64,000 nt of DNA from Chaunax sp. Z400 (Eukaryota; Chordata; Actinopteri; Lophiiformes; Chaunacidae), in the NCBI GenBank assembly GCA_037577475.1, contig CM075183.1, positions 11,410,971 to 11,474,970 on the forward strand, given 5' to 3'. The notes beneath the pieces are model-generated. The model saw only the letters and a list, made by a program, of their open reading frames with translations, was not told the DNA's origin and did no database searches. The first letter of the stretch is position 1, and the number at the start of each line of letters is the position of its first letter. Position numbers and translations under genes: made by a program. Shown piece by piece: positions 43,196 to 56,100 of the stretch.

Positions 43196-46138
43196 AAAGC
43201 TGCAATAATTGCTCTAGCTGCTTGTGAGCAGTGAAGAATCAACCATACACACCATCCCTATCTAATCTAATCATTGGATCAAAGGTTTGTTAGTGTGCTG
43301 GGTTGGTTTCTTCTGTTTTCATGAATTTCAGAAAACTCCTTAAAACTGACATCTACCTAAATTAGGCATCCACAACAATATAGTATCCCAAGCATCATAT
43401 TGCAAACACACACACCCACCCCAAAAAAAAATCTATCTGACATAGCCTTTGGATATTTCTGTCTAAAAATACCCATCACATGCAGAATAATCATTAGTAA
43501 ACAATATTGATTTAAAAACACACGCGACCCTGTGGCAGCTCTAAGGAGCAGAAGGAAAGACAAGCAGTCCTCAACATGCCCGTGGCTGTTATTGGACAAG
43601 AGCAGACTCAATAAATATACCCTTTTAACAGTTCCTCTCCTCACCTGCTGTCTTTAGGGCTAACATCATTTATCTGCAGCTTTTATCTTTCAGAGAATTC
43701 CATCTTAGTCTTAAGGAGAAAATTCAAAATGCCATCACCATGTGAAATTTGTTTTACCACTCAGTAAATTAATACGTTTTTACACTTCCTACACTAAGAC
43801 GTAACCCATTAAAAGATAAGTCAATAAAAATGAAACATCTTCAAATTGCTTATTTGTCATAAATCTTTACATTTATGAAGCAGGGACCAGCAAACGTTTG
43901 GTGTTTTTTTTTGTTTTTGAGATTTATCAGTTATCAAAATAGTTGGGGATTAATCTTTTGATTGATACTTAATTTTTCCTCTTTGCTCAGGTTTGCATTT
44001 CTTTCCATTTACGTTGGCATTTCGACATAGTGGCTTCATCAGAGTCGATGCTCTGACTGTGGCTGAGCACCCACAGCCAAGGAGGCATCCAGAGGAAGCC
44101 GCACATGCTCTGCATTTGAATGAAAACGGTAACCTCAGTAGACTAAGAGCTAATGAAGCCACACAATGGGCTATTATTTCAGGGAGAGGCATGGAAAACC
44201 TCTCAATCCACTCAAATAAAAAAAAAAACCTCCTGGCCTGTTGCTCTTCCTCCATAACACATAACCAACAGACTCAAGCATCAACTACACACCCGTTCTC
44301 TCAGGATTATTAAGAATCATTTAGGGGAAATGCAGGAAATCATTTGACAGAACTGAAGGCTGAGATAAAAAAAAGGAATTAATTTACAAAGTAACTCCTC
44401 TTTTATTATAAGAGATAGTTCTATTAATTGATGAGTGTTGGATTCAAACCTTTTCACCTGGACATGTATCTGTGAGCTCTGTGTTCACAGCAAACAGTGA
44501 AAACACACAGAGAAACACACACAGCTTACAGCGGTGGAATATTAAACATGCAGCAGCGTAGCATCCAGAATGCATAGGGATGTTGTTTATTATTGGCTGC
44601 ATGCAAAACGAGCTCAAAGGCTCTGTTAGTTTTAGTCCATGCACAAACATCATGGCAGATTCAAGCATTTGCTGACTGCTTTTCTTTCATATTTGCACTT
44701 ATTAACAGCCTGCCTTTACTGTAGGAGCGTCAGTCTTAATTCTGAGAAGCACAGAGATGCTATTTTGGCTCTCCAAACAACTCTGCCGCGCCCCACGGAG
44801 AACCCAGTTAGCCCTGTAGCACCATGCGATGATTCAAACGGCTGTCATCCCGCCGTAATGATGATCCATCCCCGACTATTACCAGGCCATGGTTCCTCAC
44901 TTACAAAGCAGATTGTTTGACATGTGAAACATACATCAGCATAATCTGGCCCATAACTCAGTTTCTGAAGAGTGGATACGAAATAGAAGATGAGCAAGGG
45001 GACAAAGGCAGGAGGGAACAAAGAGAAAAGAAGTGAGAGAGACAGGAAGGCAAACTTAAAAACAAGATTCAAAGAACCTGGACGCCTACATAATAATTTG
45101 TGTCTGTCATCACGAAGGCTGTGACAACTTTAATATACTAGACACAACAACACAAAACCCCACTTAAACAGGATTTGAAGTTGATTTAAACATGTGTTTG
45201 GTGAGATAAAGATAAGATATATAAGAACAACCATTCAAAATAGTTAAAATATGTAATAATCAAATAGTTGCTCAACAGACTGTCCAAGAAAAGAAGGAAA
45301 ACAAGAAAAAAAAAGATTTCCTGCTTTCTGCACCATATTCAGAAGCAAGGTTCTTTTATAACATTTAAATGAGATCATTTGTTACAGTAAATTCTAGCTT
45401 TTTTTAAAGCCTTGGTCATATTTTCAGAATTGGGGCCATACTGGTGTTACGGCTGAACGTTCCCTGTGCTGTTTGTCTCCTCTCCCCTCCTCCTTCCTCC
45501 TCCTCCTTCCTCATCCTTCCCTTCTAGCTCTGCCCAGGTGTTGTTCAGCCTGATCATGAGGTGCACCTGGCCTGAGAGAAGTGCTAAAAGCTCCTGTTCA
45601 GCATCAGAAGGGAGAGGCTTCTGGAGTGGGGACTGTTGGTCACGATGCCTCTTTCACTGTTTTTAATACATTTTAGGGCAACTTTTGGTGACTATTTTTG
45701 AGTGCTTTGAAGAAAAAAGAGAAATTAGTACACTCTGTTGTGGATTATACTTGGATTTTTCAAATGATGAGAGTCTAATCTATCAGTACTTTTACTACAT
45801 GTATTTATTTTTAGCCCGTAGGAATAATTTCCTCATCTGGAATCAGGCCAATCCAGATACAGACGGAGACAGACACAGGCTCCTGAGGATCTATAGGTGA
45901 GAGGAGAGGGTGGGAGAATAGGATTAAAATAGAGGGAGGCACAAACGTAGGAGGCGTTTCAGGTGAGCGAGGATCAAGGCCACGGACAGAAAGAGGAGAA
46001 ACTACATCTGGAGAGGGAGATGAGACGGGAGGGAAGCTGTGAGAGTTGTCTGAAGAGACGCCCGCGACTGTGTAAATGTGTGTGTCAGTGCAGGAGGGCA
46101 TCTGTGTCCCTCTCACCTGCCCATAGAAATGTGTGTCA

Positions 46139-46141
<3 letters not shown>
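43196..46141. other. Intron segment, nothing recognised
   Basis: No coding, RNA or transposon feature seen. A TCC-rich patch lies at 45476-45520. Confidence 0.6.
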
Positions 46142-46179
<38 letters not shown>

Positions 46180-46216
46180 TAGGTGTGTGTCTGTGTGTGT
46201 GTGTGTGTCTAGGTGT

Positions 46217-46251
<35 letters not shown>
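46142..46251. repeat. Compound (TG)n array
   Basis: TG runs separated by two copies of ctaggtgtgtgtctg, about 110 bp in total. The internal duplication suggests slippage. Confidence 0.93.
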
Positions 46252-46256
<5 letters not shown>

Positions 46257-46418
46257 CTAATCCCAGCTCAAAAAATAGCAGGCCAGTCTGTCCTCTTTCT
46301 CAAAGTCACACTATATACCACCCAACACACACACGAGTCTCCCTTTCTCCCCCTCGACATAGTCAAGAGGAATTTGCTAATCAATCCTGCCAAAGGTTGC
46401 TATGGAGACTGGGAATAA

Positions 46419-46466
46419 TGTGTGTGTGTGTGTGTGTGTGTGTGTAGGTGTGTGTGTGTGTGTGTG
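46419..46466. repeat. (TG)n microsatellite
   Basis: 48 bp of TG with one taggtg interruption. Confidence 0.93.
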
Positions 46467-46586
46467 AAAGGCGCCTGTGAGTCATAGTATTTTCTCTGGT
46501 CCTGTCGGGTCACCTTTCACACCACTGTCTGGTCATGGGACGGCACATACACACCCCATTAAACAGACACAGTCATAAAACATACA

Positions 46587-46701
<115 letters not shown>

Positions 46702-46832
46702 GAGCCCCTACTGAAGCATTGACAAGGCAATTTTCACTTTATGCTCGCTGAAGACTAAATGACTAGTTTTACAAAGTAACAGTGTGTGAGGCAGATTTAT
46801 TCTAAGGAGGATTTGTGCAACATATACAAGCC

Positions 46833-46857
46833 TGTGTGTGTGTGTGTGTGTGTGTGT
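46833..46857. repeat. (TG)n microsatellite
   Basis: 25 bp of TG, the last of four CA/TG arrays in about 720 bp. Confidence 0.92.
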
Positions 46858-49044
46858 TCAGTCTGAAGAAATATGACACAGAGGATGCTGTATCCGCTGC
46901 GTTCACGTGCACAGACAGCAGCACAGAGCTTGTACGATTGTGCTCTAAATGAATGTCTGCTCCACTGCGCACTCAGAAGCAGCTCTGCAGGTTTTATTTT
47001 TAGCATCACAGACAAATGCAGGCCCTCTCCCCCTGTCCTTCTCCCACCCCACCCCACCCCTCCCGCTCACTGCTATCTCTCTCCGACTGTCACTCCTACC
47101 ATCTCTCAGAATCTCTCACCCTATATTCTGTGGCCACATCGTTGACACATATGCAGCACCAACAACATGCTCGAAGGTTCGCGCTGTGCTCCACCTCTCT
47201 CATCGCTCTCGTCATCGTCGTTAATGTCTGAATGAATACGGTGGCCTCACCTCTTTCTCCTGCACTCTCTCGTTCTCCCCTCCCTGACTCTCGCATTGGC
47301 GGCGGAGGGATATAAAAAGCACGTCGGGGTGGAAGTGACGTATGTACTGTAAGCATGGCAGCCAAGGCAAGATCAAGTGCTCAGTGGCCTGGCGAAGCTT
47401 TTCATTACACACTGAACTCCACAGAGTTCCCTGCAGACGCCCCAGCGGAAGCTGCTGCTTCCTCCTCCTCTCCATCGCCACCTCAGCCATGTCATGCTGG
47501 AACAACCTGCCTATCTGAATGCATACGGCTAAATCTTTACATTAACATACGGACGGAGTCAGGAGTGTTCTGCTATCATCTGAATAGCGCCGGCAGGGCT
47601 GGCAGCTGTTAGGTCAGAGTGTTGGTGTGGACAGAGAGACAAAAGATCACATCTATCAATCAGCCAAGTGGAAAAATAGGAAGGATGATTGCTCTTACCT
47701 GAGCTCTGTTACTGCCGTTCTTAAAAGGCAGGAGGTTAGCAAAGACGTCAAGAGGCAGAATCAATAAATGTAATTTAATTTAAGTGAATAAATACAACCC
47801 TAACAGTCTTTGTAAAGCCAAATAGAGAAATGATGTCATCATAAACATATATCAAGACGGATGACTTTTCTCAAGGTTCTTGGAGCGATTCGTACCCCAG
47901 GACACAAAGTAACCGTCTTGGCTGGGGCTGTAACTCACCAAATGGGACGCTGTAAAGGGTTTAGATGAAGATGAGATGGATGGAATGATGGCCAAGTCGC
48001 CACAGGGGGAAGAAAAGCCTAAAAAGGCAGCAGGAGTAGCCAAGAGCTGAGCAGAAAGAGAGAAAAAAAAAGGGGGTGGAGTAAAGGTGAAGTCTGGGAT
48101 GGAGGATTGCTGGAACAGCTGATTGAGTTGTCCTGAATGCCAGCAGCAGAGACAGGAGGTGGAAAGACAAATACAGCTGTTAGAACGCTTTACAAAATGT
48201 AAAAGAATATTTCCTATTCTCTGGCAGTCTTCCATGTTGTGCATAAATTCCTTCGAGGTACCTCTGCTCGGGCACGGCACCAGGATTCCAGCATTGCATG
48301 GGCCAAACTCATTTTGGCTGGGCCTTTTAATTACCGAAGTTGATGTTGTTTGTGTTCATGTGACAGATTCCAACAAGTCCCACGAATCAGAAATCACTGA
48401 AATCGCTTTTGCAATCGTTTTCTCACACATTTTTCATTCAGATATCTTATTTTATCCACGACAGTTTGTAGGCAGGTATCTTGCTCAAATCCTAAGAAAA
48501 TGACACAAAATGACACAAACAATATTAACTGTCATGTTTAGTTTTTGCTGTGGATTTTGTAAACCAACGCATCCATAAATGAAGAGCACTGATGATTTCA
48601 TTCTAAGGAAATACCATCTTGTTGGGATGATATGGTTGTTTTATATCTTTAAGTTCATTTCAAGGAGAGAGAGAGAGAGACAGAGAGAGAGGGAGAGAGA
48701 GAGAGAGAGCTCGACTGGTGGGTGAGCTACACTGCCTTTTAACAAGAGAGCGAGAGGCATACTGAATTCATAAACTTGTCTCAATAGAAAAGGTATATAT
48801 TAGATCAGGAAGGATTTTCCAGCTCTTCCTCCCCTCTTGTCTCCATTGTTTCTAGGTTCTACTAATTTCAATAGGAAGTACATTAACAGAGATGAATTGA
48901 CTTCATTTGAATTGTAAACCTCTGATACACACATTTTACACAGCTGGAAACTGACTCCATCTTAAATATTTCTTTTTTTAATGAATTAATGTCTGTTGTG
49001 TTGTAACAATGGATTCATTTGGATGTAGTCTACAATAGCAGAAA
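46858..49044. other. Intron segment, nothing recognised except a GA tract
   Basis: The frame 47355-47612 begins in MAAKARSSAQWPG but shows no domain and no splice or codon support. A GA tract lies at 48665-48709. Confidence 0.6.
48665..48709. repeat. (GA)n microsatellite
   Basis: 45 bp of GA with two interruptions. Confidence 0.9.
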
Positions 49045-49245
49045 TATTTCAATCTCCACCACGGAGGTTATGTCTTTGCCAGCATTTGTTTGTCTGTCTC
49101 TTAGCAGGATTACTCAGAAAGTTATGAACAGATTTTCATTACATTTTCTGGAGAAGTAGGGTATGGCCCAAGGAACAATCCAATACATTTTGGTGATGAT
49201 CCAGATCAAAGCTGAGCTGCCTTGGCAGAGGATTGCACTCTGTTC
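49045..49245 (+). repeat. Dispersed fish repeat, family A, copy 3
   Basis: Landmarks: caatctccaccacggaggtt, atgtctttgccagcatttgt, agcaggattactcagaaagt, gggtatggcccaaggaaca, and attttggtgatgatccagat. It overlaps in content with the inverted copy at 42945-43195 and with the start of the copy at 4296-4620. Confidence 0.65.
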
Positions 49246-52200
49246 TCTCTGCGGACTCACAGTAGCTACAAGACACGCCTACTACATGATCCACCCTGAT
49301 AAACTACTACTGAACTACAACTGTGTATTCAAACATTCTTTTAAATAGTTAAAAAATAAATACTGAGCAACAGTAGAAATGCATAACCTCACTCCACAGT
49401 GAGGTTAGAAGTCACTAAGAGGGGTTGTGTGATGTGTTCAGGTGCCTGAACAAGGATCCTCCAGTTGCTACCAATGTATCCTTGCTACCATTATATACAT
49501 GAAGATATTCTATAGTTTTACTCGTCCTGTGAGAAGACCAACACCAACATTTTATTTATCCTACCAGCAAGTAAGTAAATTTATAAAGCCAAGGCCACAT
49601 ATAGCTTGAAATTTTAAAAAAAATCTAAGAGTAATTCCTGGGCTAAAGAATTTGTTTGTGTCTTGGCATCAAGCCTACATCAGTGGGTCTAACAGATCTC
49701 ATGGAGCAGGGGTAATCAACCAATAGGAATCTTCCATCTGCACGCAGAAAGTTGCATAAGAAAAATTCCAGCAGATGACATCATTTTGGCTGAATAAAAC
49801 AAAACTAATTAATCAAATATTAAATACAAACAATGGTAATTGTTAGAAAAAAAGTTTTACACAAAGGGGACAAGTGTTTACAAAAAGCAGTAAAATCTAT
49901 ATCCCAATTAAAATATTTAGTAGTCTGTAATTTGTCAATCCAAAAGGCTGAAATTGAGAATCTACATTTCTTGCATTTAGTGCTGGCAGATTTCATCCTT
50001 CTAACTGAGCACACTCATGTTTATTCTTTTCCTTTTCTAGTATAACTAGTATTTCTATACAAGTAGCCTTTCTTCTTGTGTTAAGAGTGCATGGCTGCAG
50101 TTGTGAAATAGTATAACATAGTTGATGACAAGATTCCACGTCCAGCAGCAGAGAACTCACACTTTCCTTTTTAAGCTGGCCCTTCCACATACAGTAGGGG
50201 CGAGACGCACTTTTCTAAGCCAGCTTTAAGTCTTAATTAGCAGCGGTGCTTTCATATTAACTCCGGCTGTAATCATTTATATGATCAGGGTTATTAAATA
50301 TCCTCCTAAATTGAAAACATACGGCGGGTGCGAAACTTTGCAACCCTCAAAGTAATCTGCGGGAGGTTTAATGAACCTGGACCACAACACTTTTGCACTG
50401 CTGACTGAGGCTGTAAAAGTATCAATTATTTACAGGTTTTATTTCACAGGCACACCTAAAACATCCAGTATGTCCAGCGGGGGCTCGTCACAGATTGAAG
50501 ATAACGCCGTGCAACGATAACCACTTTTGTCTGGCAGGCACAGAGTTGGGTTTGCATTTCACATGACCACATGTAGCTCCTGTATCAATAATTCCTGCGT
50601 TGCCCTTCAAAACCAGCATGTCAGATTGCCGAAGCAAGAACACAAACACAGTAGGAACCTTCCCAGTGAATTCACAGAGCAGAGATTGATATGCATGAAT
50701 GCATGTACTGTAGCTACGCATTCTCAATGCATACCACCTCGACACTAGGCCATCCATCATACATAGGATGCATGGCGGGGTGGGTGGGAAGATTACACAT
50801 ACTTGTCTCAATCATCACCAAATTGCACTGGATGGCTTTCATATTTGGGAGATATAGCTGTGACTTTCTCCTTGCATACAGATGACAGCCTCCCTTCTTA
50901 TTCTCTTTCTCCTCGACTCAAAGAAAGTGATGAGCGTCACTGATAGGCTCCTGGAAGAAGACAATACAACAGATGTAACCAGACTAGTGAAGAGAGAGAC
51001 ATGTAAATGTAGTGAGAAGATTTTTAACCATTAACAAGAGGAGACAAAGATTCAGTCCAATCTGAAATATAATAACCAGTGACAAACAGTAGAATTGTGA
51101 GAGACGCCAATATAGTGCAGCTGATTCAAATTCAGTCAATAAAATTCCACTTTATTTCTACTGGGTCTATTTTTTTCTCTCTCATTATTTCTGTCATGAT
51201 AACATTGTACTCACCAAAGAAGAAGTTTCTGGATGTTCACCATCACTACAATAATTCCCTCAGTGCACAGGAAAACTATCCATATGACCAACTACGGTAA
51301 GTCCAGTGGGTCAAACCTGTCATTTTTATTGCAAACAAGGTTGGCTCGCCTGGTACTTATTTAAAAATGTTTTCTTTTCAGTGAGATAGGAATGATCAAC
51401 ATCTATAAAAATGACAAAGATGGTGGGAAAAAAGAATATAGTTTAACTCCTTAGCACTGCTCAGTAAAGTCACTGAAATGAAACACACGACTGTCGCACA
51501 CTGGTTTCTTGACAGCTTCATGCATCTCCAGTACAGTCATATCCAAAATGCTGATGAACTTAATAAGGACGTATTGAAAAGCAAACACTTCAGGTAATAA
51601 CATGCAAATGAAAAATCTGTCTTCAGAGTAAAAGGCTGTGTGTGCTCTGACAGACGATGCAGAAACGCCCTTTAAGAAAGAGAGCCAGACAGCCCATTCT
51701 GAAACAGCTTCCAGCAGCAGACTCTCTATTCGGCTAATGAAATATCTGATGCATTTAGTTTCCTTTTAGGTAGCACCTGCCTCCTCAGAGGCATGTTCCT
51801 CCTCTCCGAGCTAAATTACCTGGTCTCAATGGAGAAAGGCAGAGCGTGTTGTGAAGTGAGAAGTGGAGTGTATATTCAGCAAAAAGGATGACGAGCTTGT
51901 GCCAGAGAGCTGAGCTTGATGATACTCTTCTCTTTTTTTTTAAATTTTTAAATTTTTTTTATTAAAGCAGGATCTCACACAGACAGGTTCCACTATATTA
52001 CAGCACTCAGCCTGTAAAGACACCTTAACTACTTTCCAAATCCCTCACTTTGACCGTGCCGTTCCTGGTGGTCACTCCTCAGAGGTGCCTTCATAACCAA
52101 GCCTCCCCCCCCCCCAACCACAACACTGCGCAGGCATTTTCTCTTTTACAACCCTTCTTTGTGGAATGAATTACGCCGCTGAAAAGCAGACATCGAGCGG

Positions 52201-52539
52201 TTGGAGGCGCCGGGCGAGGGCATGCAGTTAAAATGAAGAACTGCGAGGTGCATTTCTGTGTAAGTAAAAATGCCAGATCTGCATCTGATTTGCATGCTTG
52301 CTCCCATCTCTGCATCGTCTCTCGTGAAGGTCTTTCTGTAGGAGTTACCGGAAAAGCGTGACTTGAGATTGAATGTAGACCAAATAAATAATTACAGAGG
52401 TGGTCACGTGGTCAAGTCAAAGGCGTTTGTTTTTTTTCAGCTCCTCATAAATTCAATATTTTTCCGTCTTTACTTTTTGTTGCACAGCAAGTTACGTCTA
52501 ATTTATCTTGCTAGTGCAGAGCCCATTCTAAATGTGCCT
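49246..52539. other. Intron segment, nothing recognised
   Basis: AT-rich intron. Octamers occur at 51602-51609 and 52288-52295. No coding feature seen. Confidence 0.6.
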
Positions 52540-52870
52540 CAACACATGACAGTGACGTCATATCCCATGTCTGGCCGCAAACGCAAAAGCTCATTTATAC
52601 TCAATTTATGTACAAAAACAGAAGCGTCCGTATCAAACGCTGTGGCAGTGAAACGTCAAGTTTCATCGACAACAAATATGGCGACAGTTGAGGACAATGC
52701 AGCAAATGCAGAAATAACGATGTTCTTGTCGGTGCTTTAGGACGGAGAGTCTTCTTCACTTTTTCATTTCATTTTTCACTTTTTCTTCTTCGTTGTTTCC
52801 GTACACGTTTGCCGTGCCTTGCCCCCCCCCAACCACTTCCGGTTGAATTACTCTGTTTCAGCAGAGCCCT
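52540..52870. repeat. Dispersed repeat copy 2 (possibly Harbinger-like non-autonomous)
   Basis: See the copy at 2500-2780, with which it shares ordered blocks. Here they read caaatatggcgacagttgag, gacggagagtcttcttcac, tttttcatttcatt, cttcttcg and ccccccccaaccacttccgg. The open frame 52363-52740 crosses it and has no recognised domain. Confidence 0.4.
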
Positions 52871-53344
52871 GAAGCCACACCCCCTGCTGCCACAGAGACC
52901 GCTGTTTATTCGACATGTATTGATATTGACCAAGGTACTTCCCTTGTAACTCCCAGTAACTCACATGCCAAGTTTGAAGTAGATCAGATTAATGGTTTTC
53001 ACAGACAGACAGAGATTCTCACATTACAGTATGACTATCTGTGAGCATGTGAGACAAAAACCTGTTCTCCATTATAATGAGGATGAAAAGAGGATGAAGC
53101 ATGTCTACAGACACAAAAATCAAATCCAATATTCTGTGCTGACAATAAGTCAATTATAGAGAGGAAGAAGACACCTTTTTTTCATATCTTGACTCAAGAT
53201 TTGCTGTTATTTTGTTTGTGTGAAAAAGTATTGGTGACATGAATGAAGTTTTTTTTTATTTGTTTTTTGTGGTGGGGGTTTTAAGTGTGATGTGGTTCAC
53301 AACATTCAGTGTTTCAAGTGGAAAAATCAAGAAAGGAAATCCAT

Positions 53345-53373
53345 GAGAGAGAGAGAAAGAGAGAGAGAGAGAG
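53345..53373. repeat. (GA)n microsatellite
   Basis: 29 bp of GA with one AA interruption, about 260 bp from the donor of the 150-bp exon on the intron side. Confidence 0.9.
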
Positions 53374-53632
53374 CTCACATGATCAACGCCTGCACTGGTC
53401 GTCATTAGATTGATGAATTCTGTCGATGTCATCCATCACCGACTTAATCAATTTAGAAAATAGAAGAAGAGTCAGCCGTGTGAAATCGACTTGCATTTGT
53501 GTGCATAAATGACTGTTTGGTGTTTGGTGGGATGGTGGAGAGAAAGGATCTTAGAATGAATATATTATTATGCCCAATTTGATCTCATTACTCCGAGAGC
53601 GTGGCGTAAAAATAGGCATGCAGCCGACTTAC

Positions 53633-53782
53633 CGAGCACACCGAGCCGGTAGTTCATGGTCACCACAATCACGTTGCCGTAGGCGGCCAGGACGCTGGCG
53701 TCGAACATGTTTCCGGTGCCTTCCATGTAGGAGCCTCCGTGAATAAACAGCATCACCGGCTTCTTCCTGCGGTCACGAATAT
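53633..53782 (-). CDS. nlgn2: Neuroligin-2 exon (oxyanion-hole region of the cholinesterase-like domain)
   Basis: This is a 150-bp internal exon. It is preceded on the minus strand by a pyrimidine-rich tract ending in gtgtgagcag and followed by a perfect gtaagt donor. It starts and ends in phase 1. Its 49 whole codons begin IRDRRKKPVMLFIHGG and continue through SYMEGTGNMFDASV to NYRLGVL; the first split codon reads D if the preceding exon ends in G. HGG and the following segment form the oxyanion-hole region of the alpha/beta-hydrolase fold. Neuroligins are postsynaptic type I membrane adhesion proteins whose extracellular cholinesterase-like domain binds presynaptic neurexins; neuroligin-2 is typical of inhibitory synapses. 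MLF.HGG, NMFD.SVLAAYGNV and KKPVM favour neuroligin-2 over 1 and 3 (from memory of the family, not a search). The acceptor coincides with neuroligin splice site A, where a small insert can precede DIRD. The a or b fish duplicate cannot be told apart. Confidence 0.95.
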
Positions 53783-54984
53783 CTGCTCACACAAACAGGG
53801 AAAGGCAGAGAATAGGGAACAAAGAAGAAAAAAAGTCAACAACAGAATTTATGACTCTTATGTACTCTTTGATGACATTTTCTGTCTAATATACTTATAA
53901 TATAATATGATATAAATATTATATACTGAGCAAACAGAAAATTGCACGTCTGGATAAAAACACAAAACAATATCAGAGCTTGTGCTGCTCCTTGCAGCTG
54001 GATGTCAGCTCTTAAAAATGAGCTCGAGGTCATTTAGATTTCAGGCAATGATTCCAGCAACAGGCAACAACAAGAGACACCACTAGAACCTAATGAAAAG
54101 TTTCCTGGTGATTAAAACAATGCAAAACGAAAATCAATGGGTAGTGTAACGTGTTCCAGCTAACCTGTATATCAATATCATCTATTTTTTTCCCCCCACA
54201 CAATACGCTGAAACCCAGATACACCGACACGGACGCGATCACAAGCCAAACGCACAAGAGATCACGTGTGCAATTGCTCCCACCTGTGCAACGTCATTCA
54301 CTAAATTAAAGCACAAAGCGAGGGACAGGAAACACACACGGGATGATAAGACTGTAACTCTCCCCGAGCTGCAGGGACAGCATCATCAGCCTCTTTCTGG
54401 GTCACTTCCCCTGTGGGGGACCTCTACAAAACACTGTTTTCTTGCAAGCCATCTTTTTTTGTTGTTGCAATGGCATAAATTGTTAGTGGAGCCTGCCTTA
54501 AGGTAAAAAAAAATATTGAAAGATAACTGAAAAGCTCCATGTGAAAATGTCATTTCTATCCTCGGAAACATGACACCACATTTAGGATAAGGGTTGGTTC
54601 TGTTGATGCCTCTAGCAAGTACCTTCATCTGAAGAGTCTTGAATTGTTTTTGTTTTTTTAGTTATACGTGACTTCAAAATCACCTGTGCTGCCATTTTCT
54701 TATAGGTTGATGCTTCTTCAGCTTTTAACATACATTTTATTTTTTGTTTTTCTTGAACGAGATTGAGTCAAATCACATCGACTTCAACTTTAAAAACTAC
54801 CTCCCTACCTTAAATAACTTAATTTCCTATTCAATGCGGTATAAATATGAAAAAAGTCTTTTTTTAAATTTCTGTATTTCAAAGTTATGTGTGATAAAGC
54901 AATGTATTGTGCAATCATTCATTGACCCCCAACCCAAATACCCTTTATGAATTTTCTGAACTATTGCCCTCTCTGGTACTTATA

Positions 54985-55620
54985 TTTGATGGGGCTATTA
55001 TAGTTGGTGACTTCACCACCCATAAAGACAATCCTTTGCACGTCACTGGTCCTACACACCCATGATTTAGATTTACTCTGGGCATGTATCTTAATTAATT
55101 AAATAAGTCTGACTTTCTCTCTGATCATGATGCACGTTTAACACTGAATTTAATAGCCCTGAGATGTTTAATCCATTCTCGCGTCTTTAATGAACAGTCT
55201 GCAGCTACATTCTCCAGCTAATTTAGTAGGCTACTATCAACCAGCCAGTAAATCCTTCTCCTCCTCCCATTTCGTCTAATGACTGAGAGAGTTTCTCGTC
55301 GGTTTTTGTTGGCAAGATCGATGGTCTGAGATCCAATGTCTCCGTGGCTGTCTTACTGTTCACCTCACTCACTCGTCCCATTTCATAATCTGAATTTACT
55401 CCTGTGTCTTTGTGGACCCTTTCTAGTGCGTCGATACATTTCTGACATTTTCTGGTTCCTCGTTCAACCTCAGACTCTTATCCGTTCCCTGCTTTCACTG
55501 CATTACTAAAGGTTTTAATGCCTTCACTGTTTTTGCCGAAAATCTGGACTGCTTTAAGCGGCCTTCTAAAAACTCACCTCTATGAGCAAGTGTTTTTATA
55601 GCTCAACAATATGCTGTGTG
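54985..55620 (+). pseudogene. LINE endonuclease remnant
   Basis: The plus strand encodes IIVGDFTTHKDN, then LHVTGPTHP followed by a TGA stop, FTLGM, and FLSDHDARLTLN. The order GDF.xH.DN, HVTGPTH, FTLG, SDH is the C-terminal half of an APE-type LINE endonuclease. The stretch between DN and LHVTG is deleted, and stops and frame changes follow. A segment near 55550-55590 (aagcggccttctaaaaactcacctctatg) resembles the C-terminal tail of such LINEs, so most of the reverse transcriptase appears to be deleted. The copy is dead. Confidence 0.7.
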
Positions 55621-55776
55621 TCTGTGTGCAAGAGTAAGTTCCTGTGTGTGGTAAATTTACCTTGTGTGTTTCTCCGTGTTAAAAGTTTAACCTTGTTCCC
55701 GCAGGTCACTGTGGACCAGTCTACTGCTGGGATCATGGTTGACAACCACTGACATCATCATCATCATCACCATTAT

Positions 55777-56100
55777 TAGGGCCTGAGCTCTAAGCGTGTG
55801 AGGACCCTATTGTTCTGCAAGGAATTATTCTTATTCCAAATGAATCACATTTTTGAGGGCCTGAACATACTGGAAAACTCATGAAACTTTGCATAAATTC
55901 AACGGAAGGGGAAATTTACATTTGATATGGTGATGTGGTGAAAATGGGCGTGGCAAAATTTCCGCTAGCGCCACCTGAAACAAAGCCCAGGCCTGCGGTA
56001 TAACATACAGGTATGAAATTCGGTAAACATATGTAACAGGAAGTTGGCCATTTTGAATTTGTGGCCATTTTTTGTAATTTTTTGAAAATTTGCACACTTT
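55777..56100 (+). repeat. Dispersed fish repeat, family C
   Basis: Signature: agggcctgagctctaagcg, gaggaccctattgttctgca, aaaatgggcgtggcaaaatt, gctagcgccacctgaaa, ataacatacaggtatgaaat, tcggtaaacatatgtaac, and aggaagttggccattttgaa. I know this arrangement as one of the most frequent interspersed sequences in fish genomes, but not its class. It is preceded by an ATC run (55753-55770). Confidence 0.8.

Noticed and set aside
45963..46418. 151-residue plus-strand open frame
   Set aside because: It is built around the compound TG array (CVCVCV).
47355..47612. 85-residue plus-strand frame starting MAAKARSSAQWPG
   Set aside because: There is no homology I recognise and no exon borders; it is intronic chance sequence.
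52363..52740. 125-residue plus-strand open frame
   Set aside because: It shows no domain, and its second half overlaps a dispersed repeat.
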